This document shows positions 8,050-16,780 of a DNA stretch of 64,000 nt, one piece after another (position 1 is the stretch's first letter; each line of letters starts with the position of its first letter). Where the stretch lies: NCBI RefSeq assembly GCF_002295105.1, contig NZ_NSGH01000004.1:1-64000 (forward strand), written 5' to 3'. The position numbers were made by a program, and so were the translations under genes. A model generated the notes under the pieces. That model worked only from the letters and a program-made list of their open reading frames with translations, was not told the DNA's origin and did not search any database. This DNA comes from Salimicrobium humidisoli (GTDB lineage: Bacteria; Bacillota; Bacilli; Bacillales; Halobacillaceae).

Positions 8050-9399
8050 TTAAAATATCAGATGGGCGATCAGTGCGATCACCGGCAGGGTGATAATCGT
8101 CCTCTCCAGATAAATGATGAACAGATCTTTGATATCCACGGGTACTTTCGATCCGAGGAGAAGTCCCCCGACTTCCGACATGTAAATCAGTTGTGTTACG
8201 GACAGGGCGGCAATGACGAAGCGTGTCATTTCGCTTTCAATGGAAGCACCGATCAGCGCCGGCAGGAACATATCCGCGAACCCGATCAGAATGGTTTCGG
8301 ATGCAGCCTGGGCCGACGGGATCTGCAGCAGTTCGAGCAGCGGGATGAACGGGACGCCGAGCCACGAAAACAGCGGTGTAAACTCCGCGAGCACCAGAGC
8401 TATCGTACCGAGCGCCATAACGATAGGAGCCACGCCCATCCACATATCGAGGATGTTCTGCGCCCCGTTTTTAAAGAAACCGGTAATCCCCGGGGACTGA
8501 TTCCCCTGTTTGACCGCCTGCTTATAGCCGTAGGAGAAGGCGTTTTCCGATTTCGGAATATCGTCCCCGTTCCCCTGAGGTTCTTCCGTGACGAACGTGT
8601 CCGGCTTTCTGGAAAGCGGAGGAATACGCGGCATAATCAGCGCGGCCACGACACCGGCAACGACGATCGTTCCGTAAAGAGGCAGAAACATGTGGCCGAG
8701 TCCGAGTTCTTCGATGACGACGATTGTAAACGTTATCGATACGACAGAGAAGGTGGTACCGATGACGGCAGCTTCACGTTTCGTGTAATAGCCTTCCTCG
8801 TATTGCTTACTCGTCAGCAGGACACCGATCGTTCCGTCACCGAGCCAGGAGGCGAGAGAGTCGATCGAAGAACGCCCCGGAAGTGTGAAGAGCGGGCGCA
8901 TGACTTTCGTCAGCAGTACCCCGAACAGTTCCAGCAGCCCGTAGTTCAAAAGGAGAGGCAGGAACAGCCCGGCAAACAGGAACACTGTAAACAGCACGTG
9001 AAGAAGGGAATCGAGAAGCATGCCGCCGGTATTTTCCGAAATGATCGCTTCCGGACCGATCTGGAAATACACCATCAGGGCGAAAATCATCCCGAGTACC
9101 CGGACTCCTGTCCAGAAAGGGGTAACGTCCAGCAGGGAGGTGAAGAAAGGAGAGGGCTTAACTTTTTTACGCCCTCCCGCTTTCACCCAGATGGTAAGTA
9201 CAGCCGTAAGAGAAATGATGAACGTCATTATTAAAGATAAATAGTCCGCAAGTACCTCTTCAAGCCATCCGGCGAAGATAGCGACAAGTATCGTAAGGGA
9301 TTCACCGGAGGGGATAGGTACCATGAAAAGAATCACACCGATAAGAGAAGGTATGATGAATTTTAAATGAGCAGATAAGGGGAAATCGTGTTTATTCAT
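8050..9399 (-). CDS. YjiH-family nucleoside-recognition (Gate) domain membrane protein
   Basis: A 449-residue polytopic inner-membrane protein of the YjiH family, which carries the Gate/nucleoside-recognition domain. Substrate and direction of transport are not known. There are about ten to twelve hydrophobic segments. Features are GRSSIDSLASWLGDGTIGVLLTS in the middle, a hydrophilic cytoplasmic loop around residues 265-295, and PFIPLLELLQIPSAQAASETILIGFADMFLPALIGA near the end. The DGTIGV and SAQAASE regions resemble gate-type motifs. It is a single-gene unit with its own terminator. Related spore proteins SpoVV/YlbJ share the domain, but this belongs to the larger YjiH group. Confidence 0.75.
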   Translation of the reverse strand: MNKHDFPLSAHLKFIIPSLIGVILFMVPIPSGESLTILVAIFAGWLEEVLADYLSLIMTFIISLTAVLTIWVKAGGRKKVKPSPFFTSLLDVTPFWTGVRVLGMIFALMVYFQIGPEAIISENTGGMLLDSLLHVLFTVFLFAGLFLPLLLNYGLLELFGVLLTKVMRPLFTLPGRSSIDSLASWLGDGTIGVLLTSKQYEEGYYTKREAAVIGTTFSVVSITFTIVVIEELGLGHMFLPLYGTIVVAGVVAALIMPRIPPLSRKPDTFVTEEPQGNGDDIPKSENAFSYGYKQAVKQGNQSPGITGFFKNGAQNILDMWMGVAPIVMALGTIALVLAEFTPLFSWLGVPFIPLLELLQIPSAQAASETILIGFADMFLPALIGASIESEMTRFVIAALSVTQLIYMSEVGGLLLGSKVPVDIKDLFIIYLERTIITLPVIALIAHLIF

Positions 9400-9558
9400 G
9401 AGAGCGCTCCTAACTGAGTATAATTATGCAATAAAATAGATTTTAATACACAAACGTCATATTGCCAAGTATTTTATGACTGCTTTTATGTTATTCGACG
9501 GCTATGACAGGGAATCCTTCTTCATAGACAGAATCTTTCGTAAAAGGGAGAGAGTGAC

Positions 9559-10182
9559 GTGGAATATAAACAGAAGCCCGCTATATGTATTGAGAAAGAC
9601 GAGGAACTCAGCGGGGAGTACTTACATCGACTGGAAGAACACGTAAACATTACAGGTAATCGCCATGCTGACGGGAATGTCTCCGCTTCTTTTCTGATGC
9701 ATGCAAGTCCTGAAGACCTGGATGATTTCTGGACGAAAATATTTACGCTTCATCGCATAAGGGAAGTGTTCGAACAGGAATCAAAACGGCAGCTGTTCGA
9801 CTTTCAATCCGATCATAAATACTTATTGATGGCGTATTCCCCGGGGATTCAGAAACAGATGGGGCGTTTATTGGCCCGGGGGAGGGAGGTTCCGTTTTTT
9901 GAACTGGCCGAGGATTACCGCCAGCTTCTTGAGAAAGCGGTGGAGTCACCCCCGACCCGGGAGAGGCATGTCAACGCCTGCGAGCACATTGCAGGGCACG
10001 TAAAGCGGAACTTATCCGGAGAAGAAAAAGAACTGCTTCTGAGAAAACTGAAGCAGTTCGTGGATGGTGCGATTTCTTTGGATGAAGTAAGAGCGCTGCT
10101 GAAAGATTTCGGCCATAAATATGAGGATGACTACGTACTGTTCCAGGCCTATCTTTACCCTCATCCTTTCGTTTCCGTGTAA
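9559..10182 (+). CDS. DUF1722 (YbgA-like) protein
   Basis: A 207-residue soluble protein resembling the DUF1722/YbgA domain, which in other bacteria is found alone or fused to a DUF523 domain or near photolyase genes. The biochemical role is unknown. The domain pattern is visible from residue 55: a conserved aromatic/His stretch, then HKYLLMAYSPGIQKQMGRLLA, and later a helical part ending in YLYPHPFVSV. The first ~50 residues do not match the domain. The stop overlaps the end of the convergent fructosamine kinase gene by 22 nt. GTG at 9559 follows AAAGGGAGAGAGTG. Confidence 0.6.
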   Translation: MEYKQKPAICIEKDEELSGEYLHRLEEHVNITGNRHADGNVSASFLMHASPEDLDDFWTKIFTLHRIREVFEQESKRQLFDFQSDHKYLLMAYSPGIQKQMGRLLARGREVPFFELAEDYRQLLEKAVESPPTRERHVNACEHIAGHVKRNLSGEEKELLLRKLKQFVDGAISLDEVRALLKDFGHKYEDDYVLFQAYLYPHPFVSV

Positions 10183-11033
10183 TGGGCGAGAATCCGGTCG
10201 ACCTGGCTTCCGAAGGCCTCCCCGAACATATTCAGGTGAACGAGCAGATAAAACAGCTGATATAAAGGTTTCACGTCCTGATAATAGTCGGGGAGAGGGG
10301 AGTGAGCGGCATACGCTTCATAAAAATCCCGGGAATACCCACCGAACAGTTCGGTGAAAGCGAGATCCATCAGTCTGTCTCCGTATAGAACGGAAGGGTC
10401 TATCAGATATGGCGTGTCTTCGGGACCCGCCATCCAGTTGCGGCCCCAGAGATCACCGTGGAGAAGAGAACTTCCAGGATATTCGGGAATCCACGTGTCC
10501 AGATGCTCCAGCAGCTGATGGGCACGTTTTTCTCTGTCCGGTGGAAGCTTCCCGGTTTCTTCTGCCAGTTTAATCTGCGGAAGAAGCCGTTCGTCCCGGT
10601 AATACTCCAGCCAGGACGGATACATATGATTCTCCTGCAGGAGTTCCCCGATGAACGTGGGCTGATCGAAACCGTAGGCATCGTTTCCCGTGGCATGCAT
10701 GCGGGAAAGCCGCTCCCCGAGTCGGCGTTCGGACAGCGGGGAAGGAGCGCCGGCCTGGATGTATTCAAGAACGAGCCACGCTTCTTCGTCATTCCCCCCG
10801 TGATGATAAACCCGCGGAACGTCGATTGTACCGGTCTCCCGGAGGAGCTCAAGCCCTCTCGCTTCCGTCTGGAAGAACCGGGAAGAGGCTCCTTTATTCC
10901 TTTTCGCGAAATATTCCTGTGCTTTCGTCCGTACATAAAAAGCTTCATTGATGTCTCCGCCGCTTACCGGTTTCTGCTTTGTAATCGGCGTGGCATCACC
11001 TGTGGATTTTAAAATATCTTCAAGATAGCTCAT
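10161..11033 (-). CDS. fructosamine kinase family protein
   Basis: Predicted ATP-dependent kinase that phosphorylates fructosamines or ribulosamines on glycated amines, helping remove Amadori products. The 290-residue protein has the aminoglycoside-phosphotransferase-like fold. The pattern includes PVSGGDINEAFYV (glycine-rich loop), YFAKRN with the ATP-binding Lys near 43, the catalytic LLHGDLWGRNW (Asp near 193) and YLIDPSVLYGDRLMDLAF (DPS metal site). It probably shares a transcript with the upstream GNAT gene, whose stop is 25 nt before its ATG. The 3' end overlaps the convergent DUF1722 gene. Confidence 0.88.
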   Translation of the reverse strand: MSYLEDILKSTGDATPITKQKPVSGGDINEAFYVRTKAQEYFAKRNKGASSRFFQTEARGLELLRETGTIDVPRVYHHGGNDEEAWLVLEYIQAGAPSPLSERRLGERLSRMHATGNDAYGFDQPTFIGELLQENHMYPSWLEYYRDERLLPQIKLAEETGKLPPDREKRAHQLLEHLDTWIPEYPGSSLLHGDLWGRNWMAGPEDTPYLIDPSVLYGDRLMDLAFTELFGGYSRDFYEAYAAHSPLPDYYQDVKPLYQLFYLLVHLNMFGEAFGSQVDRILAHYTETKG

Positions 11034-11057
11034 GAGTTTCCTCCTTTTCCGCCGGGA

Positions 11058-11951
11058 TCAGTGGACAAGTTTCGGAGGCGGCTGTGTTTCGATCGTTTTG
11101 TTGTAGGCGTAGATCGTATGCCATTCATAAAAGCCGAACTGCCTGTACAGATTCTCGGCTCCGCTGTTAGCTTCCCGCACGGAAATTGTAATATAGGAAA
11201 AGTTTTCCGTCCGGAATCCGAGAGAAAGCGCATAGGTGAGCAGGGCACTGCCGACGCCCTCTCCCTGTTCTTCGGAAGCTACGTTCACGAAACAGATTTC
11301 CCCTTCTTCTTCCGGGAGTATGGTTTCCAGATAAAGATAACCGGCGAGCTCATCGCCGTCGAAGTATCCAAGCAGGTGGTGGCCGTTCTCACGGGAAAAC
11401 GAGAGCATTTCGTCCGTCGTATAGTAAGCGCCGGCCGGGTGAATCGAATCGAGCTCTTCGCGCCTGGATTCATCCAGCGGAGCGATCGGTGCATCCCCCG
11501 GTTCCCGGGTGAAGGATTCTTTATCAAGCCGGAGCGTCTTCTCTATATTATAAAGTTCAAATTCATAGTGTTCCGCGAAGGTGAGAAGTTCCGTGTTCAC
11601 ATCGAAACAGGCAAGCTTCGCCGCATCAAAATACATTTCAAGCGTAAGAGAAGCCTTCTGCCATAACCTCTCGATAATCAGAGTCTCCTGTTTTGTCGCG
11701 AACGGGCCGAGAAGTCTGCACACTCTCTGTTCGAAAAAAGGGAGTATGCCGAGGAAGCCGACGATTTCCTCCCCGTCCCACGCTACAAATGCGAAGGGAT
11801 CGTTCAGCTGGGTAAGTCCCCAGATCTGTTCGAATATCTCTTTCGGATCCGAAGCGAGCCAGGCGACGAAGTGTTTATCATCCCCGTTCATCCGGTGCAG
11901 CCATTCGGATACCGGACGTAAGTCTTTCACTTCCAGTTCTTTTATCATCAA
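11058..11951 (-). CDS. GNAT-family N-acetyltransferase, probably two-domain
   Basis: A 297-residue acetyl-CoA-dependent acyltransferase; substrate unknown. The C-terminal half is a clear GNAT domain, with a motif-A CoA loop at EEQGEGVGSALLTYAL followed by NSGAENLYRQFGFYEW. The N-terminal half (FAFVAWDGEEIVGFLGILPFF) looks like a second, degenerate GNAT fold, a common arrangement in Firmicutes. It is the first gene of a two-gene minus-strand unit with the fructosamine kinase. The plus-strand reading across it has no gene-like features. Confidence 0.8.
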   Translation of the reverse strand: MMIKELEVKDLRPVSEWLHRMNGDDKHFVAWLASDPKEIFEQIWGLTQLNDPFAFVAWDGEEIVGFLGILPFFEQRVCRLLGPFATKQETLIIERLWQKASLTLEMYFDAAKLACFDVNTELLTFAEHYEFELYNIEKTLRLDKESFTREPGDAPIAPLDESRREELDSIHPAGAYYTTDEMLSFSRENGHHLLGYFDGDELAGYLYLETILPEEEGEICFVNVASEEQGEGVGSALLTYALSLGFRTENFSYITISVREANSGAENLYRQFGFYEWHTIYAYNKTIETQPPPKLVH

Positions 11952-12151
11952 GGGAAATCCCGTCCTCTCTAAGTGCGTTCTCCTACTATCATGGCAAAAA
12001 TCACCTCAAATGAAAAGCAGAATCAATCGTCCGGGCGTCCCCGCGACAGGAAAATAGTTTTGCGTGCCGTTCACTGAAAAAACAGAGTTGCGAACGTAAC
12101 GAAAAAAGCTGAAAGCCTGGTACACACACCCGGCGTTTTGAAAAAAGGAAA

Positions 12152-12174
12152 ACCGGCCCTCCGTAGGGGCCGGT
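12152..12174 (-). terminator. terminator of the secreted metalloprotease gene
   Basis: ACCGGCCCT (12152-12160) pairs with AGGGGCCGGT (12165-12174). On the minus strand it is followed by TTTTCCTTTTTT. It begins 9 nt after the protease stop codon. Confidence 0.8.
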
Positions 12175-12182
12175 CCTGCTTA

Positions 12183-14348
12183 TTAATGTTTGTTTTTTCC
12201 ATTGTTCCCGTTATTGCCTTTGTTACCATTATTACCGTTATTGCCTTTATTTCCGTTGTTCCCGTTTTCTTTGTAGGAAATTTCATATTCGAAATTCACA
12301 TACTCCGTGCTGTCCTGCGGCGCAGCGTAATGAGTGGTCATGTACGTTTTGCCGGGACGGAAGACCTGCTGAAGTTCGAGGGCATCCTTATCTGTAATGT
12401 TGAACGGATCGACATGGACGACCTGATACTTTCCGTTGTTCTTCTCTTTGAAGAAGGAAACGCCGTAGTTCACGTAGTTTTCGTTCAGTTCCGCCTGGGA
12501 AGTGAAGCCTTCCGTACTTTCCCCGGTGTAGGAAATTCCGGCTTCCGGAACTTCAATGTTGTCGAGATACCAGCCTTTTTCGGTGGTGCCCCAGTCCGTA
12601 AGATAACGGAAGGAAATCAGTACGTTCTCTCCGGCGTATTCAGAGAGGTCGAATGTTTCGTTTTGGAAGGAACCATTGCTTCCGGTGAAACCCGGAACGT
12701 TTTCTTTGATCTTCGGATACCCCTGGTCGGTCACGTTACTCGTCGTGTTTTCATTGGAGAGAGAGGTCCACGTATCGCCGCCGTCGGTGGATACCTGAAC
12801 CATCCCGAAGTCCCAGTTCTCTTCAATCTGATAGTAGTGGTCGAAAGAAAGAGTGGCTTCGTTAAGTCCTGTAAGGTCCGCTTCGAAAATCATCGCGTTA
12901 TCCATTTCATCGCCTTTGGTACTGTAATATACGTCGTTACCCTGATTCATCGGGTCTTCCGTAGAAGTCCATTGGAAAGGAAGGAAATCGACGCCGTTGA
13001 AATCGAAGGATTCCACGTTTTCACCCGGTTTGAAATTGAATTCTTTGAAGTCGGTCCCCCAGGCAGGTACGCCTTCTTTTTCATAGTCCTTGGCTTTTTC
13101 GAAGTTTACGGTTTTCCCGCGCGTCCCGTCTTCTGTCGGAAGGTCACGCAGATCTACATTTTCAAATCCGTACTTTCCGCCTTTGAACTTATTGTCATCC
13201 ATGACGAGGGCGGAGGTGAAGTCCTTATATACTTCCTCGAACGACTTATTGATACCGAATTCTTCATAAGCTTTTCTGTAGCTGTCGATACTGTTGATGT
13301 CGCTTGTAGCTACAGAACGGATGAATTCCTGACCGAACTGTTCGTAGTTGTAAAGAGTGAACAGCTGCACGAGACCGTAGTCCGCGATCGTTTCAGGCCC
13401 CGTTTTGGCATCTACGTGTTCATCCCAGGCAGTAAGGGAGTTCTCCGGGTGGTCGAGCAGGAAATTGATGGATCCGGCATCTACACCATAACCGCCAAGG
13501 TATTCGGAGAACGTAGACATCCCTTCGTTCACCCAGGACGTTTCGTCGCTGTCATTATCAGCGTGAATCAGGTGCTGAAGTTCGTGGATGGTGGTCGAGT
13601 AGAAAGTTTCTTCCAGACGTTCACCCCAGTCCCGGGAATCGATCGTTACGATGTTACGATCTGTGTATTGTTCAATCGTCTGCCAGAAAAAGCCTGCGAC
13701 GAAGAACGGGTAGTCGGGATCGTTGTAGTTGTCATCTTTGATATTGTTGACGAGAATGGTGATTTTCTCATCGTCTTCGGTCTCGTAGTAACCTTCAGGG
13801 ACGATGCCGAGATTAACGAGCTGGGCATTTGTCCCGTCGAGCGGATCCTGTTTACCGAAGAAATCGGTAGCTTTCGGATAAATATTCGTATCGAATTCTT
13901 TAGTAAGTTTATCGACCTGTTCCTGATTGATTTTATGTGCCTCACGCGGGTCACCTTCCGGGAAGGAAAGATCGTCCGCTACCCATATTTCCACGTGCTC
14001 GCCCGAACTGCGGAGAGTGAAGTCCTGGAATCCGAGATCCCGGTCAAGGAACTTTTTCGTTCCTCCATCGTATGTAAATCCGGAATCTCCATTTCCGTTT
14101 TCCGAACCTTTCTGTTCATTAAAGTTTACGTTTTCCGCATTTTTTCTGATCGTTTCGATAGCTTTCTCGTCAAAGCCTTCCTGCTCGGATTTCTGCTTAA
14201 GCATGCTGTCGATGTGCATTTTGTCCGTGTAGCGTTCCTTGTTCCAGTTGGTGTAGTCTTCGGTGGAAGACGTTTCGGCACTTACTGTCGGAGCAGCGAG
14301 TGCCATTGACAGTGCCCCGGCAGTCAGCCAGGCGGATAATTTCCTCAT
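12183..14348 (-). CDS. immune inhibitor A-like secreted metalloprotease (M6)
   Basis: A 721-residue exported zinc protease related to Bacillus immune inhibitor A. The N-terminus MRKLSAWLTAGALSMALAAP ends in TVSAETSS, a signal peptide with an A-x-A cleavage site. The zinc site HELQH lies near residue 255, followed by the family pattern NEGMSTFSEYLGG. Downstream are beta-rich regions like MAM/VEG domains (FEADLTGLNEATLSFDHYY; VQVSTDGGDTW). The last ~25 residues are an Asn/Gly/Lys repeat. The ATG at 14348 follows GGGGGTCTGG; an in-frame upstream extension lacks a ribosome site. In pathogens the family cleaves host defence peptides; here general extracellular proteolysis is likelier. Confidence 0.9.
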   Translation of the reverse strand: MRKLSAWLTAGALSMALAAPTVSAETSSTEDYTNWNKERYTDKMHIDSMLKQKSEQEGFDEKAIETIRKNAENVNFNEQKGSENGNGDSGFTYDGGTKKFLDRDLGFQDFTLRSSGEHVEIWVADDLSFPEGDPREAHKINQEQVDKLTKEFDTNIYPKATDFFGKQDPLDGTNAQLVNLGIVPEGYYETEDDEKITILVNNIKDDNYNDPDYPFFVAGFFWQTIEQYTDRNIVTIDSRDWGERLEETFYSTTIHELQHLIHADNDSDETSWVNEGMSTFSEYLGGYGVDAGSINFLLDHPENSLTAWDEHVDAKTGPETIADYGLVQLFTLYNYEQFGQEFIRSVATSDINSIDSYRKAYEEFGINKSFEEVYKDFTSALVMDDNKFKGGKYGFENVDLRDLPTEDGTRGKTVNFEKAKDYEKEGVPAWGTDFKEFNFKPGENVESFDFNGVDFLPFQWTSTEDPMNQGNDVYYSTKGDEMDNAMIFEADLTGLNEATLSFDHYYQIEENWDFGMVQVSTDGGDTWTSLSNENTTSNVTDQGYPKIKENVPGFTGSNGSFQNETFDLSEYAGENVLISFRYLTDWGTTEKGWYLDNIEVPEAGISYTGESTEGFTSQAELNENYVNYGVSFFKEKNNGKYQVVHVDPFNITDKDALELQQVFRPGKTYMTTHYAAPQDSTEYVNFEYEISYKENGNNGNKGNNGNNGNKGNNGNNGKNKH

Positions 14349-14385
14349 TTCCAGACCCCCTGTATCGATTTTGTTTGCAAAACCT

Positions 14386-14414
14386 ATTATGCACATAATT
14401 GATAAAATTTTCAA
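14386..14414 (-). promoter_or_regulatory. sigma-A promoter of the metalloprotease gene
   Basis: On the minus strand, TTGAAA (14414-14409) and CATAAT (14391-14386) with a 17-bp spacer. The start point would be about 30 nt upstream of the ATG. Confidence 0.7.
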
Positions 14415-14504
14415 AATAATTAAAATAGTAAAAAAGTATGGACAGTTAAGATTTTGTTCTTCCGGCAAACGTCGATTCTTTATTTCAATTAGAAACGCTG
14501 ATTC

Positions 14505-14544
14505 TTTTTACCTGTTAAAAGGTAAAAAAAGGTAATAAACAGGT
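14505..14544 (+). promoter_or_regulatory. competing hairpins upstream of the AarF gene
   Basis: TTTTTACCT (14505-14513) can pair with AGGTAAAAA (14520-14528). Alternatively ACCTGTT (14510-14516) can pair with AACAGGT (14538-14544). The two foldings exclude each other. The AGGTAA repeats could equally be a protein operator. Confidence 0.35.
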
Positions 14545-14630
14545 CTTTCAGTTCAAATTCATGTTTTTTTATGGTTGAAAGAAAGCAGGAAAGGGAAAGG
14601 GTCATTACATTTGCAAGAGGGGGGAAGACG

Positions 14631-16271
14631 TTGGAATCGAAGAAATACATAGGGATTTACAGAATGTACATAATTATCTGGATGTCTATAAAGTTTTTGT
14701 GGAAAATATTCTGGTTCCAGAAACTGAACAGAATATGGGATCAGGAAACGGAAAGAAAGTGGGAAAAATTACTGAAAGAGCTGGCCACCGAATACAGGCA
14801 GCGCGCCGTTTATCTGGGTGGACTGCTCATCAAGTTCGGCCAGTTCTTAAGTTCACGCGGTGATTTGCTCCCTTCTTCTTTCATACGTGAACTCGAAGGC
14901 CTGGTCGATCGCGTCCAGCCTGTACCTTTCGAGTATTCGAAAGGGATCATGGAGGAGGACTGGCAGGAGTCCATGGAGAAACATATCGCCTCCATCGACG
15001 AAGATCCCATCGCTTCCGCATCGATCGGAGAAGTATATAAAGCTTATCTTCATGATGGCACCCCTGTTGCAGTCAAAGTTCAGCGATATCGCGTAAGAGA
15101 AATTTTCCAGACGGATTTCAAGGCGATGAGAGTGGTGTTCGGGATACTCAACCGCTTTACTATTTTCGGGAAGAAAGCGGATCTTCCTTCCCTCTATAAA
15201 GAAGTCGTAGCCGTGATGAGCGATGAACTGGATTTCACGATGGAGCTGGAGAACGGGAATTACTTCCGGAAAAGGTTCGAGGATCATTCCAACGTGTACA
15301 TACCGGAATATTTCACCGATCTTTCCACCGGTCGTGTGCTTGTGATGGAGTGGGTGGAAGGCACGCGGGTAACGGATATTTCCTTCATCAAAAGAAATGA
15401 CCTGGACCGTGAGAAGCTTGCCCGGACTATATTCGACCTTTGTGTGGAACAGTTCGTCAATGCCGGAATGTTTCATGCGGACCCGCATGCGGGAAATATA
15501 ATGATTAAAGAGGACGGTACCGTAGTCGTTATCGATTTCGGTATGGTCGGAAAAGTGAAAAGGGAAGATGTCGACCACATCCGCTCTATGATCGAAGGGT
15601 TCATTATCGATGATTATGACAGAGTGGTGGAGTCGCTCAGAGAAATGAACTTTCTTCTCGATGATGCAGATACGGAAGCGATGAAGAAAATGATGCGCCG
15701 ACTGGTGTCGATGTATTTGAGTGAAGATATGAGTAAGATGGACGCAACCGTCATGAATGATATTCTCGAAGATCTTCAGGATTTCGTGAAAGACCAGCCG
15801 ATACAGCTGCCGGCCGACTACGCTTTTCTCGGAAGGGCGGCGTCCATGATTTTAGGAGTGCTTACGGCGGTATACCCGCAAATGGACCTCGTATCGTGGG
15901 GCAAGCCGGTGATCAACGAATGGATGACGGGCAGTCAGTCCAAATTCGGATTTTATAAAAACATAGTAAAAGAGACGGGCCAGCCTCTCCTTTCCCTGCC
16001 CCGGGCACTCGTTGAGTTTCTCGAAGACGGGGATAAGGAGCGGGAATGGCAGCAGACGAAGCAGCAGCAGACGTTGTGGCATCATTTTTATTTTTTCTAT
16101 GCTGCTGTCACTTTTTTAATCGGGAGTACCATCCTGGTCGCCTCCTTCTTTCTGCCAGAGAGCTTACAGGAGATTCCGATCTGGGTGTTATATCTAATAT
16201 CAGGCTTGAGTTTTGCCGGAACTTTTCTGTTTTCATGGAAACATGCAAGTATGATCAAAAATATTTCCTAG
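14631..16271 (+). CDS. AarF/UbiB (ABC1) family atypical kinase
   Basis: A 546-residue membrane-associated protein of the ABC1/UbiB atypical kinase family, which in other bacteria supports isoprenoid-quinone synthesis; the Bacillus role is not settled. Family features include the KxGQ-type motif KFGQFLSSRGDLLP, the ATP-site Lys in VAVKVQR (near 150), FHADPHAGNI (near 284) and VIDFGMVG (near 302). Two hydrophobic helices close the C-terminus. The start is uncertain: TTG at 14631 has AAGAGGGGGG at good spacing, while ATG at 14571 has no ribosome site. It is followed 13 nt later by the phasin-like gene. Confidence 0.88.
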   Translation: MESKKYIGIYRMYIIIWMSIKFLWKIFWFQKLNRIWDQETERKWEKLLKELATEYRQRAVYLGGLLIKFGQFLSSRGDLLPSSFIRELEGLVDRVQPVPFEYSKGIMEEDWQESMEKHIASIDEDPIASASIGEVYKAYLHDGTPVAVKVQRYRVREIFQTDFKAMRVVFGILNRFTIFGKKADLPSLYKEVVAVMSDELDFTMELENGNYFRKRFEDHSNVYIPEYFTDLSTGRVLVMEWVEGTRVTDISFIKRNDLDREKLARTIFDLCVEQFVNAGMFHADPHAGNIMIKEDGTVVVIDFGMVGKVKREDVDHIRSMIEGFIIDDYDRVVESLREMNFLLDDADTEAMKKMMRRLVSMYLSEDMSKMDATVMNDILEDLQDFVKDQPIQLPADYAFLGRAASMILGVLTAVYPQMDLVSWGKPVINEWMTGSQSKFGFYKNIVKETGQPLLSLPRALVEFLEDGDKEREWQQTKQQQTLWHHFYFFYAAVTFLIGSTILVASFFLPESLQEIPIWVLYLISGLSFAGTFLFSWKHASMIKNIS

Positions 16272-16284
16272 GAGGAGTGATAGA

Positions 16285-16596
16285 ATGATGGACAAGTGGA
16301 TGAAGCGCGGGTTTTACCTCGGTGTCGGAGCAGCTATAAGCGGCAAGGAAAGATTTGAGAAGATGGTGCAGGACATGGTCGACAAAGGGGAAATGACCCC
16401 GAAAGAAGCGAAAGCGATGATGAATGAATGGGTGGAAAAAGGTCAGAACGCCGACACGGACTTCACGAACCAGACGCGGACTATGATGAAAGACCGGCTG
16501 AAGGAAATCGGTTTTGTTACGGAAGAAGACTATTATAAACTTGAAGCTCGGGTGGAACGTCTGGAGAAACTCCACCGCGAAAATGAGAATGACTAA
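16285..16596 (+). CDS. phasin-like protein (COG3937 type)
   Basis: A 103-residue helical protein resembling the polyhydroxyalkanoate synthesis regulator phasin family. The N-terminal hydrophobic stretch FYLGVGAAISGKERFEKMV is followed by a charged amphipathic helix (KGEMTPKEAKAMMNEWVEKG). A C-terminal coiled coil (EDYYKLEARVERLEKLHREN) may allow oligomerisation. It lies directly behind the AarF kinase gene with the ribosome site TAGGAGGAGTG, and the unit ends in a terminator. No PHA synthase is in the window, so a granule role is only inferred from the family; another membrane-linked role with AarF is possible. Confidence 0.75.
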   Translation: MMDKWMKRGFYLGVGAAISGKERFEKMVQDMVDKGEMTPKEAKAMMNEWVEKGQNADTDFTNQTRTMMKDRLKEIGFVTEEDYYKLEARVERLEKLHRENEND

Positions 16597-16614
16597 GAAA
16601 TATAAACTGTGAAG

Positions 16615-16653
16615 AGCCGTATTCCCGGGAAAAAAGGGGGAGACGGCTTTTTT
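16615..16653 (+). terminator. intrinsic terminator
   Basis: AGCCGT (16615-16620) pairs with ACGGCT (16643-16648), with inner CCC/GGG pairing, followed by TTTTTT. Ends the AarF-phasin unit. Confidence 0.75.
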
Positions 16654-16780
16654 ACTGTCTTATATAATATTCATACATCAACATGAATAAACCGAATAGT
16701 TGGAAAAAGGGGTAACCCGTGTCGTAACCGGGGGGTATGTGTGGTATGATGGTGCATATTCAATGTGGAGGAGGTCTATT

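Noticed and set aside
12138-14309. 723-codon open reading on the plus strand opposite the metalloprotease
   Set aside because: No family similarity, no ribosome site, and it is the antisense frame of a protein with clear signal peptide and HELQH motif.
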